Source: Candidatus Thorarchaeota archaeon SMTZ1-83
GTDB taxonomy: Archaea > Asgardarchaeota > Thorarchaeia > Thorarchaeales > Thorarchaeaceae
Length of the DNA: 5,884 nt
Reading direction: 5' to 3'
Assembly: GCA_001563325.1 (NCBI GenBank)
Contig: LRSK01000112.1
Coordinates: forward strand, 1 to 5,884
In this document: one piece after another, positions 1-4,842 of the stretch
How the letters are laid out: every line of letters begins with the position of its first letter
Numbering within the stretch: the first letter of the stretch is position 1
Made by a program: the position numbers and the translations under genes
The notes under the pieces: model-generated
Database searches by the model: none
What the model saw: only the letters and a program-made list of their open reading frames with translations
Told to the model about the DNA's origin: nothing

Positions 1-55
1 CTCTTAGCTGACTAAGATTGAAACTCCGGTTTCTGCCGACACTAGCCTCGAACCA

Positions 56-67
56 TTTGGCGCCAAA
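56..67. repeat. Perfect 12-base palindrome TTTGGCGCCAAA
   Basis: The sequence TTTGGCGCCAAA is its own reverse complement. Short perfect palindromes in a promoter-bearing intergenic region often mark the site of a dimeric DNA-binding protein. Here it sits about 110 bases upstream of the TATA-like box, so it is rather distant for a simple archaeal repressor site. It could instead serve an unseen gene to the left. An operator role is inference only. Confidence 0.4.
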
Positions 68-90
68 CTAGTTACCACCTATCTAGTTAC
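68..90. repeat. Direct repeat CTAGTTAC, two copies
   Basis: The octamer CTAGTTAC occurs at 68-75 and again at 83-90, a spacing of 15 bases from start to start. The first copy directly abuts the palindrome at 56-67. Two spaced copies in a non-coding region are compatible with a protein-binding site, but one repeated octamer can arise by chance. Confidence 0.35.
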
Positions 91-91
91 T

Positions 92-133
92 CCTCCAATA
101 GACCCCATTTTCATACCCTCATTGGTATGGAGG
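92..133. repeat. Overlapping inverted repeats
   Basis: Two alternative hairpins can form. CATACC (112-117) pairs with GGTATG (124-129) around a six-base loop. CCTCCA (92-97) pairs with TGGAGG (128-133). The right arms overlap at 128-129, so the stems compete. No T-tract follows, so this does not look like an intrinsic terminator. It is more likely a binding site or chance. Confidence 0.3.
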
Positions 134-177
134 TATTGTCTGAGCTATGCGTGGCCATTGTCCCGATTTGATGTTCT

Positions 178-187
178 CTTTATATTG
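178..187 (+). promoter_or_regulatory. Archaeal TATA-like box (box A)
   Basis: CTTTATATTG closely matches the archaeal box A consensus and stands out in an otherwise mixed-composition region. With the usual spacing of about 25 bases, transcription would start near 207-209. That gives a leader of roughly 60 bases to the TTG at 271, or about 117 bases to the ATG at 325. It is the best promoter candidate for the first gene. The start position is inferred from spacing only. Confidence 0.5.
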
Positions 188-270
188 AAATCCGTACATG
201 TTCCACAGGAAGTGCAGGTCAGTTATAGACCCACACCTAAGCTAACACAAGCACACCGAGATGAATCATC

Positions 271-1023
271 TTGAGCAAGAGCACGAAGAAGAAGAAAGCG
301 CCAAGTCTGGTGAGAACCCGCGGCATGGGGCTATCCGTGAAGCTTTTCCGTTGTTCAGGACTTAAGCTGAGCGCTCCTCAGCTAACTAGTGCCCTGAAGA
401 AGATTAAGTATAGTCCGAAGAGTCGGAAGGATGCCGCCACCGGATTCACTAGAGTGAGTGCAAGTGGCAGGACAGTGACTGCTGACCTCGTCGCTGGATT
501 CAGGGTACCTGTTCTTGGCTTTGATAAGGATGGCAATTTGACCCCCGTCCACTATGTAAGTGTCGACAAGGGTCAAGTGTTCGTCAAGACCGGCAAAGGA
601 ACTGTTGAGGTGCGTGGATCAGAACGAATCGCCAGGAGGTTCAAGTCGCTAATGGAAGAAACCACGGGAGCAAAGCTCACGCCTCTGAATCTCAATGGTG
701 GTACTCGCATAATCTACGACGCAGCAGCGGACATTGCTTCAGTCCTTTTGACTGGAGTTGAGAAGGGCAATCTTACTCAAGCCGAATTCCGAGGAATCGG
801 AATCCAGAATGAGGATGAGATTGGGCTGTACACGAGACGATACAAGGGCGAAATCACCAGATTCCGTGGAACGTTTCCGTATCCAAGTGGAGCATTCCTT
901 ACGACCTCCGTCAATGCCGAAGCAGGTTCACTCATGATCTACCGTACCGGCGAAGGCATCTATGAGAAGGACCTGAACTGGATAGTTGAATTGATGGAAA
1001 ATGCCGCGCTAGCACAAGGGTAG
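271..1023 (+). CDS. Hypothetical lysine-rich alpha/beta protein
   Basis: I do not recognise this 250-residue protein. It opens with a strongly basic tail (a run of four lysines at residues 6-9). An alpha/beta region follows: a strand near 21-27, a helix near 34-45, several hydrophobic alternating strands at about 56-108, and a basic helix at about 117-131. A second mixed region occupies 136-250 and ends in a helix (about 233-247). There is no signal peptide, membrane segment or cysteine cluster (one Cys, residue 28). The basic tail suggests nucleic-acid or ribosome contact, but that is inference. The start is uncertain. TTG at 271 is the earliest start in frame (stop at 262-264) but has no clear ribosome binding site. 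Met19 (ATG at 325) has GGTGAG at 309-314, ten bases upstream, and would give 232 residues without the lysine tail. The ATG at 261 belongs to another frame, which ends at 365. A terminator-like hairpin follows the gene. The long, regular coding frame makes the gene itself credible. Confidence 0.8.
   Translation: MSKSTKKKKAPSLVRTRGMGLSVKLFRCSGLKLSAPQLTSALKKIKYSPKSRKDAATGFTRVSASGRTVTADLVAGFRVPVLGFDKDGNLTPVHYVSVDKGQVFVKTGKGTVEVRGSERIARRFKSLMEETTGAKLTPLNLNGGTRIIYDAAADIASVLLTGVEKGNLTQAEFRGIGIQNEDEIGLYTRRYKGEITRFRGTFPYPSGAFLTTSVNAEAGSLMIYRTGEGIYEKDLNWIVELMENAALAQG
309..314 (+). promoter_or_regulatory. Possible ribosome binding site for internal ATG 325
   Basis: GGTGAG is a typical archaeal Shine-Dalgarno core and lies ten bases before the ATG at 325. 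The TTG at 271 has nothing comparable. If this site is used, the protein starts at Met19 and loses its lysine-rich tail. The spacing is slightly long and the site lies in coding sequence, so it decides nothing alone. Confidence 0.35.
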
Positions 1024-1026
1024 ATC

Positions 1027-1064
1027 GGGTTGGGCCTGTCCAGCCCTCCCGTTCTTTGTTTTTC
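1027..1064 (+). terminator. Hairpin plus T-tract terminator
   Basis: Four bases after the stop codon, GGG (1027-1029) and GGGC (1032-1035) pair with GCCC (1043-1046) and CCC (1048-1050). The loop is seven bases and a small internal bulge separates the two stem blocks. A T-rich run (1051-1064, including five consecutive T) follows. In archaea the T-tract alone can end transcription. This would separate the first gene from the nuclease gene downstream. Confidence 0.6.
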
Positions 1065-1112
1065 ATGTTTCTAGTGCGTAAGGATTTCCAGGCCCGTTTT
1101 CAAATGTCGGTG

Positions 1113-1122
1113 GATTAAAAAG
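1113..1122 (+). promoter_or_regulatory. TATA-like AT-rich box before nuclease gene
   Basis: GATTAAAAAG is the only strongly AT-rich segment between the terminator and the ATG at 1137. The usual spacing puts the transcript start at about 1137-1145. The mRNA would then be leaderless, or nearly so, from the ATG at 1137, or would have a very short leader to the ATG at 1152 (Met6). The lack of a Shine-Dalgarno sequence before 1137 fits a leaderless message. Confidence 0.4.
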
Positions 1123-1136
1123 AACTGACACGGGCC

Positions 1137-1883
1137 ATGGACTGGAAGGTCATGCATGACGAGCCTGATGAGATAGTTCGAAGAGAATATCGCCATGGTA
1201 AGGTTGCCTACGGCTTTCAATGGAACAAGACCCATCATGAGAAACTGGGTAGCAAGGAGGGAGACTTGGCCTCACTTTGGGCCCACTTGTCAATCATATC
1301 TGGTGGAAAGTTCCCATCAGAACGTTTCGTAGACCCGTTCTATGTTCGGTCCTCCACTCTGAAGCTCCCGAAGATGAGCTCCACCAAGAAGGTCGCGCTA
1401 AGAGAGCGTCTTCTCCGAACTGGTTCCGTCGTCCGCTCTATGGAGAGCAGTCTCGTCCCCAAGATACGTGAGTACCATCGAAATCGTGATGAAATGTCAT
1501 ATAGTGCTGACCATGGAATCTTGAAGCAGTTCCTTAACTCTGATTTAGACACGATTGCAATAGAAGTTCCTGTCTGGTCAGACCGATACAAGCTGACTGG
1601 CCATGTGGATCTGATTCGTTATGTCGACGGCAAGATCCAAGTGTGTGACTACAAGCCCGGCTCTCTTGAGTCAACCGCAAACAGATTCCTTCACTCACTG
1701 CCACAAGTATCGGCCTATGGGGAGATGGTCGCCCATCACCTTGCTGACACACTCCGGAGTGCTCTCAACGCACCACTTCTACCTAGGGTTCGATGTTGTG
1801 TGTTCGACGCTCACTCATGTTGGGAGTTCGGTGCGGAGTTGTTTGTGAGCCTCTTAGAGTCTGGCTACCTAGAAGGTCTCTAG
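1137..1883 (+). CDS. RecB/Cas4-like PD-(D/E)XK nuclease
   Basis: This 248-residue protein carries the core of the PD-(D/E)XK nuclease superfamily in its second half: Glu143, then Gly-His-Val-Asp ending at Asp158, then Asp171-Tyr-Lys173. Helix motif Gln190-x3-Tyr194 follows. This layout (acid, GxxD, DxK, QxxxY) is typical of the RecB/Cas4/AddB branch, which cuts DNA with a divalent metal. The motif I histidine of that branch may correspond to Arg100 in the helix beginning Gly96-Ser-Val-Val, so that position appears changed; this alignment is by eye. There is no N-terminal cysteine and no C-terminal cysteine triplet of the Cas4/AddB kind (cysteines only at 170, 220, 221, 228), so an iron-sulfur cluster is unlikely. 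No helicase domain, cas1 or cas2 is nearby. The first 90 residues are unassigned. ATG 1137 is the earliest in-frame start (TAA at 1115-1117); Met6 is the alternative. DNA repair, defence or mobile-element roles are all possible, and the substrate cannot be read from sequence. Confidence 0.8.
   Translation: MDWKVMHDEPDEIVRREYRHGKVAYGFQWNKTHHEKLGSKEGDLASLWAHLSIISGGKFPSERFVDPFYVRSSTLKLPKMSSTKKVALRERLLRTGSVVRSMESSLVPKIREYHRNRDEMSYSADHGILKQFLNSDLDTIAIEVPVWSDRYKLTGHVDLIRYVDGKIQVCDYKPGSLESTANRFLHSLPQVSAYGEMVAHHLADTLRSALNAPLLPRVRCCVFDAHSCWEFGAELFVSLLESGYLEGL
1880..1883. other. Shared palindromic CTAG double stop
   Basis: The four bases CTAG carry both stop codons: TAG at 1881-1883 ends the plus-strand nuclease, and TAG read from 1882 to 1880 ends the minus-strand transglutaminase-like gene. 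There is no intergenic space for separate terminators, so each transcript must run at least a little into the opposite gene. Confidence 0.9.
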
Positions 1884-2716
1884 CGGCCTTGAGGAGTCAC
1901 GCTTGTCATCTTGACAGATTCTTCAATAAGAGTAGTCCCTGATTCTGTGCCGCTTGCTCTCAATTGAATCGACGGACGTTCCGACGCCAGACCCTCCCTT
2001 ATTCGAGAAAAGTACCTCTCAGTCAACAGACCGAATCGCCCTAGAGCCGGGTCAACTGGAATCCACCCTCGATTCTGCAAGAACACTTCACACCAAGCAT
2101 GGGGTTCTGGTTCCTGATCACGTCGAAAGAAGTGACCGACAACTCTTCGAGATGGGATTCTGACAGCTCGTGTCAGGGCTACGAATAGGTCTGCATGCTC
2201 ATCGCAGTCGCCCTCTTTCTCTAAGGCAGCCCTCATTGCCCCGCGTCTTTCATCGAGATGAGTCTTCAACTTGACGCTCTCACGGACAACATCGTACGCG
2301 GCCCTTGAGTATTCGAGGTCTCCACCGCTCTTCTCAGCTATGGTCTGAGATATCTCTTGAATGGCAGGATTCTCTATCTCCCAGTACTTTTGCATGGACG
2401 TATACATACCTCGGGTCTTGGTTTCATCCAGCTCAGGTGTGTTTCTCTGTCCCATGAGCCAGTCCCGAGTTGTGGTGTCAATCCTGAGAATGACTGTTGG
2501 AGAGAAACTCTCGCCGGGATTGATCTCGGGGACTTTGAGCACTGCAACGATGTTGCGTTCCGCCTTCTCCGACACCCTGGCTGGAGGAAAGACATCAATC
2601 ATCTCGACAAACTGGTTTTCCATGTCTGTGAAGAGATGCCAAGTCAGCCTACCATTGCGGACTCTTGATTTGCCCCTGTTCAGAATATCCGCCTGCATCT
2701 CAATTCTTAGTTTCAA
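1880..2716 (-). CDS. Transglutaminase-like cysteine protease-fold protein
   Basis: This 278-residue protein contains the transglutaminase-like core (PF01841 type). The likely catalytic triad is Cys171 in Gly-Asp-Cys-Asp-Glu-His, His206 in Pro-His-Ala-Trp-Cys-Glu-Val, and Asp222 in Pro-Val-Asp-Pro-Ala. All three are intact and correctly spaced. Archaeal and bacterial members are usually thiol peptidases or amidases rather than crosslinking enzymes; the substrate here is unknown. Residues 1-85 look beta-rich and resemble the N-terminal accessory domain common in such proteins. Residues 105-165 are helical and lead into the core. No signal peptide or membrane segment is visible, so it is probably cytosolic. 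The start is TTG at 2716, preceded by GAGGTAGGGAC on the minus strand, a plausible ribosome binding site. ATG at 2698 (Met7) is the alternative. The stop overlaps the stop of the convergent nuclease gene by four bases. Confidence 0.85.
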   Translation of the reverse strand: MKLRIEMQADILNRGKSRVRNGRLTWHLFTDMENQFVEMIDVFPPARVSEKAERNIVAVLKVPEINPGESFSPTVILRIDTTTRDWLMGQRNTPELDETKTRGMYTSMQKYWEIENPAIQEISQTIAEKSGGDLEYSRAAYDVVRESVKLKTHLDERRGAMRAALEKEGDCDEHADLFVALTRAVRIPSRRVVGHFFRRDQEPEPHAWCEVFLQNRGWIPVDPALGRFGLLTERYFSRIREGLASERPSIQLRASGTESGTTLIEESVKMTSVTPQGR

Positions 2717-2829
2717 GTCCCTACCTCGAATCCAAAGGCGTGAGTCGTTTGACGGGCGAATAGATTTATGTGTTGTCTGCTACTGGAGAGCCACCGCACG
2801 AGTGGTCATGAGGTATGTGAGGTTCGAAA
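2717..2829. promoter_or_regulatory. Divergent promoter region
   Basis: These 113 bases separate the start of the minus-strand transglutaminase-like gene from the plus-strand coiled-coil gene. The only AT-rich segment is at 2758-2772 (core ATAGATTTATG). With 25-base spacing it could serve the plus gene (transcript start near 2790-2795, leader about 40 bases) and, read on the other strand, the minus gene (start near 2740, leader about 25 bases). A shared TATA region would tie the two genes' expression, but this is inferred from spacing only. Confidence 0.4.
2817..2823 (+). promoter_or_regulatory. Ribosome binding site of coiled-coil gene
   Basis: GTGAGGT lies seven bases (counted from GAGG) before the ATG at 2830. 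It is a good match to the archaeal Shine-Dalgarno core and supports ATG 2830 as the true start. Confidence 0.6.
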
Positions 2830-4281
2830 ATGAGCAAAGAACCAGAAAAGGAGCCGTCCGGAAGCGATCGCGCGAAGGTTGTGGACGACCTTTTGGAGGA
2901 ACTCGGTGTTGATGATAGCCTCAAGCAGGAGTTGATCGACTCCGGCAGACTCACAACAGACGTCTTCATGGTTGAATCAGCCGAGCAAGTCCGCCGCCGA
3001 ATGGAAATAGAGAGAAGCGCAGACCGCCTTAGAAACAGTCTTGTCTTGCTGGAACGTAACATGACCACCGCGGAGAATACGATAGACAGAGTTGAACGTG
3101 ACCTAGTACCAGTTGTACTATCATTCTTGGTAGGCCTGAAGGGCAACCTTGTGAGCATGAGAACGGAGATTGTCGGTAGGAGCAAGCGTCGTGCCAGGAC
3201 AAACCTTCAGCATGAATATGTAGAGAGTCAAGTCAAACCCATTGTTAACGAGGAGTTTGAAAAAGTGGAGGAAACTCTTACCACGGGCATGTCGGCTCCA
3301 ATCATGGAGAAAGTCAAGGACATAACTGAGAGTCTCAAAGAGGCTATGAAGACCACCTATGAGGAGTTGACAGCACTCAAGACTTCCGTTGACGATTTCA
3401 CTCAGAGGGCCACCACAGAAGTCGAGTTTCTTGCCAGAGAGCTTCTGATGAAGCCTAAGGTCGACACTCCGGAGGAGGTCACCAAGAAGCTCAAGGATAT
3501 GGAAAGACGGGCGGAAGAGCTTGAACGCGACCTCAAACTTGCAGAAGAGAAACTTCAGAACCGTGAGGAGCGGATAGCAGAGATCCAGGAGGATCTCAAG
3601 GAAGCCAGGGCCCGTGAAGATAGCCTGGAGGAAACGGTTGCCAGCCTGAAGGCAGCACCTCAGGTAGATACGACAGTCCTAGCTGAGCTCCGACAGAACG
3701 TGAAATCGCTCGAAGCCGCTAAGGATGTGTTGGCCCAGAAAGCAAACGATGCAGAGCGATTGGCGGAAGAGGCCGAAGCAAAGACTTCAGAGCAAAAGGA
3801 CCTCGTAGCCAAGAGGGACATTGAGATTGGTGACCTAAAGACACAGGTCAGTCATCTTGAAGCAGAGATTCAGAAGAACCGCGAACAGCTGCTCGAAGTT
3901 GATGACCTGAGAGCGAGGCTAAGGTCCTATGAGTCTGGAGACATGGCTCGAGAGCTGGATCGTGTCAAGAGTGAGCTGGAGCGCGCATCTGCTTCGCTCG
4001 AAAGACTCACGAATGACCAGAATCTTACGAAATCCAAACTCGTCTTCACGGAGCAAAAACTGGAGAGCTACCTCGATCTAATGGACATAACGGAGAAAAC
4101 CAAAGCATTCCTAATGGTCGAAGACAATAGAGAGATGTCTGTCAGGGAAATTGGCAGATCTCTCGGAGTTTCTCCTGCCACTGTCAGCAAGTGGATAGAG
4201 GACTTTCTTCGCCTAGACCTTGTCACCGTCAAGGATGATGGTCAGACCGTTGTACTCGCAAGAGAGAAGCTAGAGCTGTGA
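2830..4281 (+). CDS. Coiled-coil protein with C-terminal winged HTH
   Basis: This 483-residue protein has three visible parts. Residues 20-55 form a small helical unit loosely like a helix-hairpin-helix (LGVDDSLKQELIDSG, then TTDVF). Residues 55-205 are helical and charged, with a more hydrophobic stretch near 92-105 that contains lysine and is probably not a membrane segment. Residues 215-412 are a long charged coiled coil rich in Glu, Lys, Arg and Leu, so the protein probably forms dimers or higher oligomers. Residues 418-483 are a winged helix-turn-helix: the helix-turn-helix is at about 437-457 (VREIGRSLGVSPATVSKWIE) and the wing near 468-478. This end resembles MarR/ArsR/Crp-class DNA-binding domains and most likely binds DNA. 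There are no Walker motifs, so it is not an SMC ATPase. It could be a DNA-bridging or chromosome-organising factor, or a regulator with a long oligomerisation stalk. I do not recognise a named family. It is well expressed in design: ATG start with a good ribosome binding site. Confidence 0.85.
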   Translation: MSKEPEKEPSGSDRAKVVDDLLEELGVDDSLKQELIDSGRLTTDVFMVESAEQVRRRMEIERSADRLRNSLVLLERNMTTAENTIDRVERDLVPVVLSFLVGLKGNLVSMRTEIVGRSKRRARTNLQHEYVESQVKPIVNEEFEKVEETLTTGMSAPIMEKVKDITESLKEAMKTTYEELTALKTSVDDFTQRATTEVEFLARELLMKPKVDTPEEVTKKLKDMERRAEELERDLKLAEEKLQNREERIAEIQEDLKEARAREDSLEETVASLKAAPQVDTTVLAELRQNVKSLEAAKDVLAQKANDAERLAEEAEAKTSEQKDLVAKRDIEIGDLKTQVSHLEAEIQKNREQLLEVDDLRARLRSYESGDMARELDRVKSELERASASLERLTNDQNLTKSKLVFTEQKLESYLDLMDITEKTKAFLMVEDNREMSVREIGRSLGVSPATVSKWIEDFLRLDLVTVKDDGQTVVLAREKLEL

Positions 4282-4320
4282 GTAGCCACGGATTCGCATT
4301 GCCCCTTGTCTACTCTCTCA

Positions 4321-4356
4321 AGGAATTGAACGACTTTTAGGAGTCTTTCTATTCCT
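4321..4356. terminator. Nested inverted repeat between convergent genes
   Basis: AGGAAT (4321-4326) pairs with ATTCCT (4351-4356). Inside it, GACT (4332-4335) pairs with AGTC (4342-4345) around a six-base loop. The element lies between the convergent coiled-coil gene and the small minus-strand ORF, where a two-way terminator would be expected. The T-tracts are short (TTTT in the loop, CTTTCT inside the outer stem) and none follows the stem, so terminator function is uncertain. Confidence 0.3.
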
Positions 4357-4365
4357 GGTGAATTC

Positions 4366-4647
4366 TCATGGGGGTCGAGCCTCCTCCAGTGTTTCCTTAC
4401 TACTCAAGCACTGCCTGACTGCAGGCCTCAGAACTTCGTTCAGATATGTGCGGCCAAGACATTCCAAGGCAGTAACAAACTCGACCCTCAATTGGCCTGA
4501 GTGAAGGGCATTTCTCACTGCACTCAGCTCTCGTTCGCACGAGCGACTTGACTTCAGTATCCTCATCGAGGCCGCGAGTGTCTGAGTTGCCAGAGCTATG
4601 TATTCATCTGTTGCTCGGCCGTAATCAGTGACCGCTAAGTACTTCAT
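4366..4647 (-). CDS. Small hypothetical helical protein
   Basis: This frame encodes 93 residues from the ATG at 4647, or 111 from a TTG at 4701. The ATG is chosen because AAGGTG (4655-4660 on the plus strand, read in reverse) lies seven bases upstream, an ideal archaeal ribosome binding site. The TTG has GGAGG only two bases before it. The protein looks almost entirely helical: helices near residues 10-32 (GRATDEYIALATQTLAASMR), 36-48 and 52-75 in the short numbering, then a polar tail ending in Pro-Pro. It has three cysteines and no recognisable catalytic motif; an Arg-x3-His pair is present but does not match the HEPN spacing. No family is recognised. The good binding site and lack of a competing gene favour a real gene, but its shortness keeps doubt. 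Confidence 0.5.
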   Translation of the reverse strand: MKYLAVTDYGRATDEYIALATQTLAASMRILKSSRSCERELSAVRNALHSGQLRVEFVTALECLGRTYLNEVLRPAVRQCLSSKETLEEARPP

Positions 4648-4842
4648 TTCAGAACACCTTTCGAGGAACAGACTGGAACTCTCTGTGATGCAATCGAACA
4701 AGCCTCCAAGGCGTTACAGTTCTTCAGGTGTGGACATTGGAGAAACCGTCTGACTTTCCCGGCCTCTGCCTATATTCTTCGCTGGCCAACGAACTTCGAA
4801 CCCACCATAAGAGGCATAAGAGATATCCAGCAATTCTTTAGA
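4648..4842. promoter_or_regulatory. Divergent intergenic region before radical SAM gene
   Basis: These 195 bases lie between the small minus-strand ORF and the radical SAM gene. A TATA-like segment TATATTC (4771-4777) would place a plus-strand start near 4797-4800, giving a leader of about 45 bases. A second weak AT-rich segment (CATAAGAGATAT, 4815-4826) could instead drive a nearly leaderless message. No clear Shine-Dalgarno sequence precedes ATG 4843. No other gene is seen here; a minus-strand frame at 4714-4923 overlaps the start of the radical SAM gene and has no recognisable content. Confidence 0.4.
4806..4823. repeat. Tandem 9-base repeat near radical SAM start
   Basis: CATAAGAGG (4806-4814) is followed at once by CATAAGAGA (4815-4823), eight of nine bases the same. 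It lies 20-37 bases before the ATG at 4843, in the zone where a leaderless promoter would sit. It could be a regulator site or just a small duplication. Confidence 0.4.

Larger units (their letters stand above)
1..270. other. Non-coding leader region, left edge
   Basis: No reading frame of useful length crosses this stretch. On the plus strand, stop codons appear in all three frames within the first 15 bases (TAG at 5, TGA at 9, TAA at 13). On the minus strand all three frames are closed by about position 70. It therefore holds no recognisable gene end. It contains a perfect palindrome (56-67), a direct repeat (68-75 and 83-90), overlapping inverted repeats (92-133) and a TATA-like box (178-187). 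These are listed separately and make it look like the control region of the gene starting near 271. Confidence 0.7.

Noticed and set aside
45..58. tRNA T-loop-like GGTTCGAGG on the minus strand
   Set aside because: The flanking bases do not form the five-base T stem, and no acceptor, D or anticodon arm can be drawn around it.
2361..2912. 183-codon plus-strand open frame
   Set aside because: It runs antisense through the N-terminal half of the transglutaminase-like gene, whose catalytic triad is clear, and then into the coiled-coil gene start. Its translation has no recognisable domain.
3104..3145. Possible membrane segment in the coiled-coil protein (about residues 92-105)
   Set aside because: The hydrophobic run is short and contains lysine, and it lies within an otherwise charged helical region, so a soluble helix is more likely.
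2766..3185. 139-codon minus-strand open frame
   Set aside because: It is antisense to the coiled-coil gene and its Ser/Arg/Leu-rich translation is what the reverse of a Glu/Lys-rich coiled coil gives.
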